The notes beneath the pieces were generated by a model that did no database searches, had not been told where the DNA came from, and worked only from the letters and a program-made list of their open reading frames with translations. From Emydura subglobosa (lineage: Eukaryota; Chordata; Testudines; Chelidae): a DNA stretch of 64,000 nucleotides. Shown in pieces: positions 35,560 through 48,194 of this stretch. The first letter of the stretch is position 1. Each line of letters begins with the position of its first letter. The stretch spans positions 3,880,477 through 3,944,476 of the forward strand of contig ML679961.1 of the NCBI GenBank assembly GCA_007922225.1. Direction: 5' to 3'. The translations under genes were made by a program, and so were the position numbers.

Positions 35560-36515
35560 GAGTTGAGATCCATCACTCACCTTAATCTTCCAGCATTTTG
35601 CCTCAAGGCGTGGCTACTAGGTGGCTCCCTGGTACAGAATGGGACTGCTTCCCAGATATACAAAGAGTTCTGCTTCATAGCAGAAAACTTCAAGGAAAAA
35701 CTTACTTGCAGGAGAGGAAATGCTTCCAGACTTGTGCATCCTCCTCTTGAGTCTTGCCTAACGTGTGTTCTCAATTACCTGTTCAATTTAAAAACCTCAG
35801 GATTACTGCTTAGTTCCATTCAAGCTCACCTAACTGCTTTCACAGGTTTTCACCATCCCCAAGACCTCATCAAGAGGTTTTCATCCACCCAATCACAGTG
35901 AGAATTATCAAAGGCCTTTTCAACTCTTCCCTCCTGTCAAGGAACCAACTCCACCATGAGACCTTAATTTAGTCCTCAATGCCCTGAGAACCCCCGTTTG
36001 ACTGTATGATAAATTGTTCCCTCCATCTGTCACCTCTGAGTTAATTTCTTGTAGCCATCACTTCTGCTAGATGAGTCAGAGAGTTTGGAGCCTTGATGGT
36101 TGATCCCCCGCACACTTACGTGCTTCAGAGTTTCCTCAGAATTTCATATAAACCAAGAGATTCACCTGTCAGAGTTCTATCCCCAGCCTTGCTCTTCAAG
36201 AGAAGAAATGAGCCTTCATAAATTGCATGTAAGAAAGGCCTGATCCTGTCTTCATAAAAGACAAGGCCTCATCAGGGTTTCACTCAGGCTTTTCTATCTC
36301 AATTGCAGAACATATGCAATGACATGCAATTTCCACCCAAAGACTGTCCCAATTGGTTACCAGCTGTTACTAAAGCTGTTATGAAGCCTTGGGGGTTTTC
36401 CCATTCTCCGAGAGCTATTGCTCATTTCACAAGGGTTCAATTTACCTTGGTAGCCCTGCTGAATAACATACTTATCTCAGACATCGGTGGGGCAGGTCTG
36501 TGTACTCCGTCACTA
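35560..36515 (+). pseudogene. DIRS tyrosine recombinase remnant
   Basis: The N-terminal domain appears at 35700-35900 (LLSSIQAHLTAFTGFHHP). The segment near 35930-35990 (cctgtcaaggaaccaactccaccatgagac) matches the loop before the catalytic domain. 36055-36095 holds the first arginine region, with stops. The His-x-x-Arg box is seen as AHFTR near 36418-36435. The tyrosine region is not recognisable. Several frameshifts. Dead. Confidence 0.65.
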
Positions 36516-36859
36516 GAATGATTCCCAGGTTGTGTGAGCCTAGCCTGACAGCTAACCAGTTAATGTTTCCATTAACTTTGTCTTGCTATTAATTTTGCAT
36601 CATCCCCTCTTTTTATACAGGTTTTGCATATTAACTTTGACATGTACTGTTGACCATTTTCTCTTCACCAGCCTATAGAACTTGCATTTCAATCACCTTT
36701 ATAGATTCCCTAGGATCAGCAACTGATTCTTGTTCCTGGTTACTTGAAACTTACACGTCTGTTCTTTCTCCACTCTTACTGACAATTCTTTCTCTTGGAT
36801 CAACATAGGCCGTTTGTTTCCTGGGTTTAACCATCTAGTCTTATATACCATAGGTTTTC
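36511..36859. other. Unassigned DNA between DIRS and CR1
   Basis: No feature seen. Confidence 0.4.
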
Positions 36860-37315
36860 ATATGGATACAGTCCAGAGAAGAGCAACAAAAATGATAAAA
36901 GGTTTAGAAAACCTGAGCTATGAGGAAAACTTAAAAAACCTGGGCATGTTTAGTCTTGAGAAAAGAAGACTTGAGAGGGAACCTGAGAAGTCTTCAAATG
37001 TATTGATTGTTATAAAGATGACAGTGATTGATTGTTCTCCATGTCCACTGAAGATAGGACAAGAAATAAGGGGCTTAATCTGCAGCAAGAGAGATTTGTT
37101 AAGTATTAGGAAAAAAATGTAACTAAGTGTAGTTAAGCTCTGGAATAGGCTTCCAAGGGAGGTCGTAGAATCCCTCTTTTTGGGGGTTTTTAAAAACAGG
37201 TTGGACAAAGGCCTATCAGGGCTGGTCTAGATTTACTTGGTCCTGCCACAGTGTAAGTGGCTGGACTTGATGACCTCTTGAGGTCATCTTCATCCTACAT
37301 TACTATGATTACAAG
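36860..37315 (+). mobile_element. CR1 LINE 3' fragment
   Basis: The plus strand encodes residues like [19 protein letters not shown] and FSLEKRRLE, the conserved C-terminal part of CR1 ORF2. It ends with the CR1 3' UTR (cttggtcctgccacag ... ggacttgatgacctcttgagg). The frame is broken near 36990. 5' truncated. Confidence 0.85.
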
Positions 37316-39194
37316 TTCTCATGGGTCATTGTACAGTACCTGCAAAGTCACTTGTCTAAGTAAGTCATGCTGAAGATAATTGGCAAAAGTGATATCTTTG
37401 AAGCACACTTTCCATTGGCTTCAGTGGTCTTTGAATCAGACTCCAATAGAGCAGACAGTCTGATTGGAGGTTGTTTGGATTGAGCTATCTATTTCTGCTG
37501 CAACGAGGCTAAAGCACTAAGGGTGGTAACACTTCCTTTTTGACTCAGCCAGAGCCCTGCAATGGAAATAGGATTCCATGGGTCCCGCAGGACCCCTTGC
37601 CATAATAGTGGGAGTAGGTAAAATATACTTGGTGGGCAGGATTGGGTTGGCCAAAAAAAACCAGATTGCAGTAACTTGCGAGAAAACACTTCAAAACTTT
37701 GAATACTTAAATTTAAGTGAGGAATAGAAAGAGATTTGATGTCTATTACGACAGGAGTTAAAGTATACTTTACATGGTTTAAGCAAAATTTGTTTTATCT
37801 TTTAGTGGTAAAAATGGTCTAAAATCTGTTTATATATCTGCTGCCTTTTTTAAGTAGCATGCGGGAATCTGTCTCTCTTGCTGGATTGTTGCAGGGAGTG
37901 GGATAAAAATGCAAGAAACAATGCGGGAGCGGGTATTGCAGGATGGGACAGGAATGGGAATAAAATATAGTGATGTGCAGAGCTCTAGACCCAGCTGCTG
38001 GTTGTACAATGCATAGCTGTATTATAACTCTCTCTCTGTCTGAACCCAGATTTCAGAAAACAACAGATTTTGAAACATCTTTTATATACTCTGTGTGAAT
38101 AAGTATGTGCGTCTGTCACTGAGTTTAGCAAAGTTTAAAGAAAGCGTATAGCTGCCTATTAGACAGCATTCTCTTCCTCCGATAAATATTGTAGATACTG
38201 CTGTAAAGTAAACAAATTCTTTACTTTTATCTGAGTACTTTTTGTTGTCTGCATTTTGAGATAAAGCTCTGCTCTTTTATCACCATCCAATGTACTGTAG
38301 CTGTACATTTCCAGCAATGGACGATTTTGAAGAGAGATTATGTTGCACAAGTAAGTTGCAGTTGGTAACAATGGACTTGGAAATACATTTTAAGCACCCT
38401 TTGCATTGTAATATAGCTTCTGTGAATGCTCTGTTTCAGATTTTCTTCTTCATGATTTTATGAAGCTGCTATACTGGTGTTTAGTGATTGAGCTTTTATA
38501 ATTTTCTCAGAAAAGTATTGGAGAGGTGAGGTAAGGTTTTCAGCTGCTTTCAGCAACCATGCAAATGATAGCTGCATTGTTCACTACAGCAAAATCATTT
38601 CTGGTAGAACTCTTTGTTAGTAAGAGTAAATCATTAACCCAATGTACTGCCAGTGCTCAAAGATTTCCCCAAAGACCCCTATTTCACCAAGTGAATGTGA
38701 TCTCCCTTTCAAATCCACTGAAAGCTGCTACTCACTGCTAAATTGTTCCCTTCATTCTTTCTTCTGTTCAGGTGCATGACCATGAGATAAGGTGAACAGC
38801 AGAATAGCTTTCGGAAAATGATATATACACACACAGTGGCAGAGTGCCATGGTCATCAAAGAAACAGAATAAAGAACTGATATTGTAAGGAAAAACAGAA
38901 TGGTGAACAGTGCATAAAAGGGACTTTCCTCCCCAAACTGCAAATCTGTCAAGCAATCTCATAGACTGGGACATGGCTTCCGCAATATTGGCAGATTTAT
39001 TTCAACATACTCTCCAAAATTGTCTGACATCTTTCACCGTGTATCAGCATTGCTCAATTCCTTTGTTTATTCAGTTTGCATTAAGAATAGGCAGCTAAAT
39101 CTCAGAAAAATACCCCAAATGCCTCCATAACACCACTTAGGGATCTAATGTCTACTGATATTATCTTATATTTTAATGTCTTTATTATTCATTG
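37316..39194. other. Unassigned DNA
   Basis: No gene or repeat recognised apart from a short (AC)n at 38826-38836. Confidence 0.4.
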
Positions 39195-39275
39195 TTAGGC
39201 ACTGTCAGCTTCCCTGACACTATTGCAACATAAGGGGACGTGGTACCCGACCCGAAGAGCTTACAATGCATTTCA
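39195..39275 (-). repeat. L3-like tail fragment
   Basis: 'ttaggcactgtcagcttccctgac ... cccgaagagcttacaatgca' matches the reverse complement of L3-type LINE tails (the sequence gagcttacaatg is typical). Decayed. Confidence 0.45.
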
Positions 39276-39429
39276 CACAAAGATAAATTAAAACACAATG
39301 CGTGGTGCGTTCCAGGCATCTTTGGAGAGATCAGGATTCAAGCAAAGATTGTGTGCCAGAGAGAGTTTGCCAAGTGTCATGGAAGAATGGCAAAAGCTGA
39401 GACTGGGGGAGGACACAAAGGATAGGAAG

Positions 39430-39570
39430 AGATGGGCGACTTAGAGAGGGAGGATGGTTTTGGGGCTCAGGTGCTGGATTGGCACTCAGGAGACCCAAGA
39501 TCAGTTCCTGGCTCTGTCATAGCCTTACTTCCCTACTGTGTGTTTGTACAGCACCTAGCACAACCAGGCA
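39430..39570 (+). repeat. tRNA-derived SINE
   Basis: 'ggctcaggtgctggattggcactcaggagaccc' followed by a degenerate B box (gatcagttcctgg) gives a tRNA-like head. 'tgtttgtacagcacctagcaca' is the LINE-derived tail seen in sauropsid SINEs. The middle part of the body is deleted. Confidence 0.6.
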
Positions 39571-39579
39571 CAAGTCTCA

Positions 39580-39795
39580 GGGCAAGTCTATACTTTTGCC
39601 GCGACAGGCATGGATGCAGCGGCATTGATTGAGCGGGTCTGCGTAGACCCGCTCAGTCAATGGGAGAACACTCTCCCCTGGACTTAATTAGTCCACCTCC
39701 CTGAAAGGCGGAAGGCAGTATCGAGAGGAGGGCATCTCAACATTACATAGCTCACATATCAACTGTCAACTGCTGCTGCCAGTGCAGATCAGCCC
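39580..39795. mobile_element. Harbinger-like MITE with TCA target duplication
   Basis: It begins GGGCAAGTCTAT and ends AGATCAGCCC, an inverted pair. TCA flanks on both sides (39577-39579 and 39796-39798) are an exact 3-bp target duplication. It is 216 bp, non-coding, with an internal hairpin (gagcgggtctgc / gcagacccgctc type) near 39630-39660. Confidence 0.8.
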
Positions 39796-40090
39796 TCAGT
39801 TGCGTCTTCTAGGCAAAACTGTAACACAAATAATTATCCTTTAATACTAACTATTTCTGTCTGGAGAGATCATTGTGATATCACTTTTATTTCCACTTAC
39901 TGCTATGGAGGTAACAAAGGTACTGTTAATTCTAGTTAACGGTCATGTAATTATTGGTTGTTAACAAATACCGTACATTGGTAACTAACAGTTAACCAAA
40001 CACCAGTAAATATAACTTAATGTGTAGTATATTCCAAAACTATTTATGATTGAAAAGAGTCTAAGATCCTTCATTAATCAAGATCTTTTA

Positions 40091-40110
40091 TAAAAAAAAA
40101 AAAAAAAAAG
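40091..40110. repeat. Poly-A / G-rich low-complexity tract
   Basis: An A run of about 18 is followed by gtgggggcgggggg. It lies just 5' of a CR1 tail and is not part of it. Confidence 0.8.
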
Positions 40111-40134
40111 TGGGGGCGGGGGGAAGAGAAGACT

Positions 40135-40310
40135 TCTTACAACTCAGGAAAGTTCGTGGTGGATTCTTCATCAATGACCACTTTGAATCAAGATTGAATG
40201 TTTTTCTAAAAGCTCTGTTCTGAGCATTACTTTGGGGCAGGTTTCTGGCCTGTGTGATACAGGAGATCAGACTAGATGATCAGAAAGGTCCTTTCTGGTG
40301 GTCCAGTTTG
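40135..40310 (+). mobile_element. CR1 LINE 3'-end fragment
   Basis: 'gtggtggattcttcatcaatgacc', 'tttttctaaaagctctg' and 'gatcagactagatgatcagaaaggtcc' are the CR1 3' terminal sequence. About 175 bp, 5' truncated. Confidence 0.8.
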
Positions 40311-42004
40311 CACAAAACAAACACACACAATAGGCCTGTGCCCATTGACACCTCCAACACCGCAATTTTGGAACTGATGGGATGTGCCATTCCAAAGCTG
40401 TCACATTACAGACAAAGAGATGTCCTCAACCTGAATGTTAGACCTAGCTTCACTCAGCCAACAATGGGAGAGTTTGTAAGAAGCTCATATATAAAAAAAA
40501 GCCCTGGATTTGTATTCAGAGGGTAACTTGAGATCAGCTCATGTCAAATACCTTTATGACTCACCATGTCAATTTTCACCCTGTTATCAGTGATATATGG
40601 ATTATGAAAGGAACAGGGCTTTACAGCATTAACTTTACTATAAAGTACATCATGGATGATTAATGAGATCCCTGGTCAATGGGGGGGAACTCGGAGGTCA
40701 GTTAATTCGTCACAACGTGAAAGACGTCCCTGAAGTTGTAGCATGTTGTCTGGCATAATGAAACCCAAGTACTTGTACATGTCATCCAAAAAAAGCATCT
40801 GCTAACGTATTTGCAATGGTAGTTGTCTCAGCTCCAAACTGCAATTATAATAGCATGTAAAGTCTGCGGGGAGAAAGGTGAGAGAAATGTTTTACAGGTA
40901 TGTTACTTCATGCGTGAAACTTTTTAAAGTGCTATAGATGAGTTACTGTAAATTGTCAGGTACCAGTGGAACATGTGCAAGATAGTGTGACACAAAGATG
41001 GGGGCATATCACAGAATTCCCTCTTGCCCAGTTCAAAGAAATGCCATCTTGTTTAACACTTCCATGCCTTCAATTGCTTAAGAGGACAATGTTTTTTTAA
41101 CATTTATGTTGAATTATCTGACCTACTGTTGTGCCGCTTTCTGTAATTTTACAGAGCAAAAAATGACATGATCAGTAATGCTTTAAGCTGGTCGTGTGGC
41201 TTAACATACCTAAGCTTTGTACGGTAATCTTCTTTTATCCCACTATGTGGTTTGCAGCTGAATACTTCTCATTGCCTGTTGAGATATTAAAGGGATAGAA
41301 AACTCCTCTGTCTAAAAGCAGTCTTCTGAAACCATTGTACGTACATTTCTTTTTTTCCTCCAAAGACTCTTGTGTGCGGTAGGACAGATGTGTGTGGGTT
41401 TTTTTTTTTTTTAAATATATATATATATGTACTCACTCAAACAGGTCTGAATTTTACAGGCTGCATCTAAAAGTTATGTGTGTCATTGGGACGGTTTAGG
41501 TTTTAATGCAAAAGATACTGGGAGGCAGCATACATCTTCTTTAGACCATGGGCCTTATTTGCTTCCATGAAATTCCATGAGAAAACTCTCATTGATGTCA
41601 AGAGGAGTAGGATTAAGCCCCATATATAAGGCTGAACACTATTATTTAGCAACAGCATGGCAGTTTAGCACATAAGAAATGCCTTTGTTACTGCTCCAGG
41701 AGAAGTTCTCATCGCCTCTGCAACTGACAAAAAAATATCAGGTTATTAGAGTTCATGGAAAAGCAAAACATTTTTCATTCTCAACTCAAACATTTTGTAA
41801 AGAGGCATTTGTCACAGGCAGACAGCTATCATTTCACTGCAAAATGCTGTTTCCAGGTGTGAACAAGGTTATCAAAGCCACCGATTACATGAATGGATCT
41901 CTTCTTAAGAAATGTAAGCCTGAAAAGTAATGTGACTTCCCTGCAGGCCACAGAGGAAATGAGCCGCCTTCTCTATTACTTTTCTTGCTGCACCTGTCCT
42001 GAGT
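40311..42004. other. Unassigned DNA
   Basis: No gene seen. A poly-T tract followed by (AT)n lies at 41399-41429, and a short foldback-like piece lies at 41555-41640. Confidence 0.4.
41399..41429. repeat. Poly-T / (AT)n microsatellite
   Basis: A run of T is followed by aaatatatatatatatg. Simple sequence, no function inferred. Confidence 0.8.
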
Positions 42005-42112
42005 GTGAGCAAGGATGTCTAGATAATACTTAGTCCTGCCATAAGTGCAGGACACTGGACTAGATGACCTTTCGAGGTCCCTTCCAGTCCTATGATTCTC
42101 TGATTCTATGTA
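42005..42112 (+). mobile_element. CR1 LINE 3'-end fragment
   Basis: 'gatgtctagataatacttagtcctgcc' and 'ggactagatgacctttcgaggtcccttccagtcctatgattct' are a well-preserved CR1 3' end of about 105 bp. Confidence 0.85.
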
Positions 42113-42315
42113 TGGTGCCCAGTCTAGCTACACAGTCAGAGGGCAACACTCTGGTCACGCAAACACTCCTCTAAATGCAATGACCTCTCTGTGAGTCGTC
42201 AGGGTTCTGGAACCGATTGTGTCTCAGTCTGTCCATATCCACCTAGGAATATTTTACACACGGAAACTGGCAGCTTCACTCAGTTCGTAGGACAGAGCAA
42301 GAAAACTGTCTGTCA

Positions 42316-42607
42316 GGGTCCGTCTACACAGCTGCCGAGAGCAAGTCTCATGGCCCAGGTCAACAGACTTGCCCTAGCAGGGCCTGGGGCTCTGAAAATA
42401 GCTGTGGAGACGTTCCTGTGGCATTTGTGCTCAGGCTGGAGCCCGGGTTCTGAAGCGCAACACCCTCCCTAGGCTTTAGAGGTTGAGCTCCAGCCCAAGC
42501 CACAATGTGCATATTGCTATTTTTGGTGCACTAGCATAAACCCCGCTACCACAAGTCTGTTGAACAGGACTGCAAGACTCCATCCTGGCAGCTGTGTTGA
42601 CGGATCC
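42316..42607. mobile_element. 292-bp Harbinger-like MITE
   Basis: The left end gggtccgtctacacagctg pairs with the right end cagctgtgttgacggatcc as inverted repeats. Flanks are TCA (42313-42315) and TTA (42608-42610), a 3-bp target duplication with one mismatch. Its length equals that of the copy at 52412 and their ends and interior words agree, so both belong to one family. No coding capacity. Confidence 0.8.
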
Positions 42608-43529
42608 TTAATTATCTTGATGCTGTTGCCTCTGTTGTCCATCTTTGATACTCCATCCTTTGCACGAGGTGTGGCCGTCTACACATACCATTTATGCGCA
42701 TATCCATAGAGCCAAAAATGGGAGTGAATTATTTTCTATAAAACTGCTACTCATTCAGGAAGTTATGGGAAAATATCACTGCCTCAGTGACTGCTGGCAC
42801 TGAAGTCTTGAAAGTGTAAGTAGAACTAAAGTTCACTCCCTATCTCAGTTAATATAAGGGAACAGGAGTAATTCAAACAAAAATATTCTCATTTGGTCAC
42901 AATTAATGTTAAAAATAAATAGGCTGCAAAACAGACAGGTAGGGTATAGTATGTCTGACCTGTTAAAGAAAAGCCTGTTCATACTTGTACAGAGGTTGTT
43001 TAAAAAGAGCTTTCTTGAATTTTGTTTCTATAACAATGCTTCAAAGGAAGATGAGAAGGGTATTAATATTCATCAAGTTGTTTATTCATGTTAAAACATG
43101 CATTAACCAATTAGTCAGTGATACAGGATTTAGCTTTACTGAGCCGAAAACTGCTCTTCACGGCCTTGTATGATTCCCATTGAAGTCAATGAGAGTTGTT
43201 CATGTGGATTCCAAAGGCACTGTCTGGTCTCAGCATCTAAGTTATGACCCACATAAATGCTCATAATCTGAGTGCACGTTGGCTGAAAATGAGTCAAGTG
43301 GTACAAATGACAAAAGGACTGAATGTTTGAATTCGAGTTCAAGTTCCTCTGCATTTCAGGAATCTTTCTCACATCCAACAACGCTATCTCAATGTACTGG
43401 TCAATGCTAGTTTCAATCTAAAAATCTGCAAATGGAAGGGTCATGTTAGCTGCAAAGTTGTGTACCTGGATGTACATTGGCCTCATGAAAGGAATAAGTC
43501 ATTTGAAAATATGGAATTGGTGGGTGTTG
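42608..43529. other. Unassigned DNA
   Basis: No gene or repeat recognised. Confidence 0.4.
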
Positions 43530-44255
43530 GTGATATACCTTGACTTTAGCAAAGCTTTTGATACAGTCTCCCACAGTATTCTTATCAGCAAGTTAAAGAA
43601 GTATGGGTTGGATGAATGGACTATAAAATGGACAGAGAACTGGCTAGAGCATCGGGCTCAACGGGTAGTGATCAACGGCTCCATGTCTAGCTGGCAGCTG
43701 GTAACAAGCGGAGTGCCCCAGGGGTCGGTCCTGGGGCCGGTTTTGTTCAACATCTTCATTAATGATCTGGAGGATGGGGTAGATTGCACCCTCAGCAAGT
43801 GTTCAGATGACACTAAGCTTGGGGGAGTGGTAGATACCCTGGAAGGTAGGGATAGGATACAGAGTGACCTAGGCAAATTGGAGGATTGGGCCAAAAGAAA
43901 TCTGAGGTTCAATAAGGACAAGTGCAGAATCCTGCATTTAGGACGGAAGAATCCCATGAACAGCTGCAGACTGGGGACCGATGGGCTAGGCAGCAGCTCT
44001 GCAGAAAAGGACCTGGGGGTCACAGTGGATAAAAAGCTGGATATGAGTCAGCAGTGTGCCCTGGTTGTCAAGAAGGCTGATAGCATATTGGGCTGCATTA
44101 GTAGGAGCATTGCCAGCAGATCAAGGGAAGTGATTATTCCCCTCTATTCGGCATTGGTGAGGCCGCATTTAGAGTATTGTGTCCAGTTTTGGGCCTCCCA
44201 CTACAAAAAAGATGTGGAGAGTTGGAGAGAGTCCAGCGGAGGGCAACAAAAATGA
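43530..44255 (+). pseudogene. CR1 ORF2 reverse transcriptase fragment
   Basis: RT copies CR1 RNA at a nicked target. The frame is open for about 240 codons. It shows [11 protein letters not shown] (palm motif A with its aspartate), [20 protein letters not shown] (motif B), then CSDDTKLGG in place of the FADD-type catalytic loop; the two aspartates remain but the first residues are changed. After that comes the thumb ([14 protein letters not shown]). The frame ends at 44255. A second frame (44177-44491, [17 protein letters not shown]) continues the C-terminus, so a frameshift lies near 44180-44250. Not functional, because 5' truncated. Confidence 0.85.
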
Positions 44256-44575
44256 TGAGTGGGCTGGAGCACATGACTTATGAGGAGAGCCTGAGGGAAA
44301 TAGGCTTGTTTAGTCTGCAAAAGAGAAGAATGAGGGGGGATTTGATAGCAGCCTTTAACTATCTGAAGGGGGTTCCAGGGAGGATGGAGCTAGTCTGTTC
44401 TCAGTGGTGGCAGATGACAGAACTAGGAGCAACAGTCTCAAGTTGCAGTGGGGCAGGTCTAGGTTGGATATTAGGAAATGTTTTTCACTAGGAGGGTGGT
44501 GAAGCACTGGAATGGGTTACCTAGGGAGGTGGTGGAATCTCCATCTTTAGAGGTTACTCTTCATCAGGTGGAACA
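43530..44575 (+). mobile_element. CR1 LINE, 5'-truncated, well preserved
   Basis: The element begins inside the RT domain ([19 protein letters not shown]) and runs to near the 3' UTR (gaagcactggaatgggttacctagggaggtggtggaatctcc), ending about 44575. It lacks ORF1, the endonuclease and the RT N-terminus. Sequence is very close to the minus-strand copy at 52975-55200, which points to one recently active subfamily. Confidence 0.9.
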
Positions 44576-47500
44576 GGGACTTAAATGTGCATCTTCCACA
44601 CCCCAGATGAGTGAGGTGGCTGTTCTGGGGTGGGTGTTGCCCTTGTTTTGACCAGAAACTCCAGCCTACACTGAGAAACCTGCCTGCCAAAGGCATCACT
44701 AAAAATGATGAAAAGTTTTGTTTTTCCCGAATCAGCCTTTCCTGATGGAAAATGTTTAACTGAGAAGCTCCCAATCAGTTCCAGTGCTGGGAGGGCATGG
44801 CACAAACATTCCTACGGGGTAAGCCAATGCACAGTGAGTCTGGGTAACATAGAAAATTCAGTTAGTCAACCCATCCCTAAAATGCAGCTCTGGAGGTAGA
44901 GAGCAAGGTTGCGGCGTTAGGCAGAGCCCTTCATGAACAAGGGTTGGTGTATAAGCTGCACCACCCCAGGACTAGCCCTGGGGCGCACTGTGCCTAAGGC
45001 ATCAATCACTCTGAAGCACAGTTCCCTCCCTCTTTCCCTTTGCTGCTGGTGGGGTGAGGAGTTATTTGAAGCTGACTTTACCAGGCAAGGTTCTTATCCG
45101 TTCCTGCAGCCTCCCTGCTCTGCATTTGTGGGACAGAGGAGAGGAAAGATGGGCTAGAGGATTTTGCAAGGTGAAGTGACAAGCTAATGTTCTTCTCTTA
45201 AGTTTATTATGAGAGAAGAGCCTGGCTTGCCAGTATAACTGAAAAAGAACAACTCTGCCCAATCATTTTATTTTTTGTTTTCAGCACCATGAAAGCATCC
45301 TAAGTCGAGAACCAACTTCTTCTCGTGCACTAGCCTCGAGCTGGTACATTCTTAGTCAATGTAGTACTAGCACACTAAAAATAATAATGGGTGCACATCA
45401 AGTTTTTTCCCTTGATTAAGGAAAAGTCTTGGCTGCCTGCAACCAACATGTGCCACTGTCTCCTCTACAGATCAGGTGGCATAAGAGGGTTCTGGGAAAT
45501 GTCAAAGTGAGATGCAATAAGGATCACATTAACTGTGCTCCTGCTGGCACTCGACACCGCTAACTCTGGTCATCTGCATGCAAAAGAAGAATGAAGAGGT
45601 CTTTTGTTTCATCATATTACAAATCAAACTAGCCATAATAATAAAACTCTACAGCCTGCCGATTGAAAAAGAAGTGCTCCCCATTTCTTGGGAAGCCATG
45701 GAAAATGTAGAGAAATTCTGGTGTTAGTAGTAATAATAACAACAATAAAAGAGACATGCAAATATTCAAGGGGTGCATATTAAGAAGAATTGAGTAAAGT
45801 AGTGGGGAGAAGGCTAAAGCCACGTTTGCAACCCCCTACTCTTCCTGGATCCAAATGTGCAATTTTTGGCCCTAGCCAGTGATCTGGGCCCATATTTCTA
45901 AATGAGAGTGTGGGGAAAATCTGTGTCCTTCACCTGTCTTTCATAATAGATGCTGTTGTACCAAAAACTGAAAGACTGTTTCTATATGGAGTAGCAGAGG
46001 AGTGCTCAGTCTTTAAAGTGTTATGAAAACTCTGTGTAGTCAAAAGGTCCTTTATCCGTTTATTCTATAAACCATTAAAAAGTTTGCGCATCACTGTTAC
46101 ACATTGATCAAGTTTCTAATACTCTGTATAACATCCTGTTCTAAGTCTATGTTACCAATGATGAGAAAAATGTCACACACACACACTGTTTTCTATTTCC
46201 TACCTCCACCAGCAAGGAATCAGGAGTTTGATCTCAGGGACTTCAGGCAGGAAAAATGAAACAAAGACCTTGAAAGGTGTTAAAAACCTCAGCTCCCAGG
46301 GGCTGAGAGGTCAGGAGTAAGTTAGATCTACCTGAGCTATTAGTAAGATAACAGACATATAGACCTTTTGTTGTTTTAACCCTTTTCCTCTCTGCTTTCA
46401 ATGGGTAAAGAAATAACTCTGTTTTGAAGAACATTTTTGTGTCACTGCATTTTCATACTGCTCACAAATCCTGAAGGGAGGGTGACAGGAGGGGACAAAA
46501 CTGAGCTGGACTTGCAGAGGACATATTGTTGGTAAAAAGGGATGCTGCAACCTGTAGACCCGCTCTGCAAGTGTGGTGAATTGTGGGATTCCGCCCTGAG
46601 AGAGAAGTACAAGTGCAGATTTGTCACTTGGAAGGGATACCTAAACAGAGTAAATAAGGGGTCAAAGGTACAGCTCACTCAGACCCATTACAATGTCTAA
46701 ATAGGTGTTTGTGAATCCCTACTGCAGGGGTGCCCTGATCTTAACTGGGACTTCTGAGCATACTGGAATATAAATAAATTCAGGTAAATACGTGAGGATA
46801 CAGTTTGTACAGAAGATAGTCAACAGAATCAAGTTGTATTGCATTGCATTCAGGGTGACAATGAGACAGGGTAATTAGAAAATAAGCAGAGCTGTGGTTA
46901 AAACGAAGTCAAACTCTGGGTGAAAGGGAGACACCATTATAAAAAGTCAACCTGACTGGGTTTTCAAACAGTGTTTAGACATCTGGTCACTTTCATTTGG
47001 TAACCTTTCTCTTGAATGCTTAATCTTCCTAATTCTACCTACTTTGCTAAAACCCCCACTGAATATGCATTAGACATAATGGCATGAGTGTCACATATTA
47101 TAAACGTTGTATTTCAGCCTGGGGGCAGGAGGTGAGAGAGATGTAGCCCTTGGGAGATGATAGAATGATGGCCACTGGTGATCAGGAGGATGAGTGAGGA
47201 GAAAAATAAGGAAGATGATGGCTAACATTTCAGTGTGTTCTGCAAGGGATGGTGGGAGTATGTGGATGCTCAGATGTACATTCTATATTACTTCTACCTA
47301 CCTTAGGGATAGAGAATGTTTGTGACTTTGCTAAATGTATTAATAAACTATTTGTAAATATAGAAGGGTTCCTACAGGGTGAGTGTTGCAGCTGTGCACA
47401 GTGGGGTTCCCAACTATACAGTAATTTTAATAATACTGGGCCTGATTTTGGGACAAGAACCTGGGAAACCTCAGAGTGATAACTGGGAGTTCTTACGTAA

Positions 47501-48194
47501 TCAATATAATTCGTAATTAATCTATACATTGGGCTACAAGAGAGAGGGGTATTTTTACCTGCATACATCTCTTCTAAACATCTCTCATTAGAAACCTGGG
47601 AATTCCTATTTCACCCCAGCCAACCTACTCCATCTTACTCGTGAAATCAGTATTGCAGAACTACAGAGAGCTGTAATGGCTTTAACTGTAGTACTCAAGA
47701 GCCTTAAACTCACATTAGTCTCATTTAATTCAACTAGAGGGAACGCAAAGAGAATTGAGTTCTCTAAGCTTGCTTGGATCTATTTTCCAAAATGCCCTTC
47801 AGTGTGCAATTAATGTTAGACGCTTGACGGCAACAAGAATAGATTTCCCTGACGTGCACATAGGCAGCCAGCAGACCTAACACATGTTTTTCTGTTGATG
47901 CTAATGTCGGATTGAGGGTGGCGCCTTATGGTTCCTTCCCTGAATTACTTGTCTGTTAAAATATGGCTAAAGAGAGAGTTTGGCAGCTTCCTCTCCCTTG
48001 CATGGGAAATATTACTTCCACAGTGACCACTTTTTGAAAATTAGTTTGTTCTGGAAGCTTTCCTGCTATGGTAACTGAGATACCGGCGCTGCCTGGCTAT
48101 CGGCAGAAGCTTAGATTGGTGGGTGATCCAATGTGTCTCTGCTGTTTGAGGGGGACAACATCTGAGGTGGTGGTGGGGGGAAATATGCAGCTGT
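44576..48194. other. Unassigned DNA
   Basis: This 3.6 kb shows no gene or recognisable repeat except a short (AC)n at 46172-46186. Parts are AT-rich (45360-45800; 46780-46870). Confidence 0.4.

Larger units (their letters stand above)
33290..36515 (+). mobile_element. Ancient DIRS-type retrotransposon, highly decayed
   Basis: The order of fragments fits a DIRS element. The start region 33320-33350 has a 'tccctatggtgctccgc'-like head. Gag follows at 33700-34010 (residues like CKICSEFNSRSKKFREV). RNase H follows at 34390-34735 (VITDASLIAGG; MLDNKTGIYYVNCHG; LQNTVADISA). The segment after RNase H is at 34770-34810 (MDLFATPSSAKC). A broken tyrosine recombinase lies at 35560-36500. The RT core is largely lost. 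Frames change at short intervals, so this copy is much older than the one at 17812. Confidence 0.75.

Noticed and set aside
35542..35901. A 119-codon open frame as a possible host gene
   Set aside because: It reads as the N-terminal part of a decayed DIRS recombinase.
43443..43529. Extension of the CR1 reading frame upstream of 43530
   Set aside because: The frame happens to be open, but the residues do not resemble CR1; similarity begins at [10 protein letters not shown].
47230..47568. A 112-codon frame on the minus strand as a possible host exon
   Set aside because: No recognisable domain, no supporting splice-site arrangement, and an alternative frame overlaps on the other strand.
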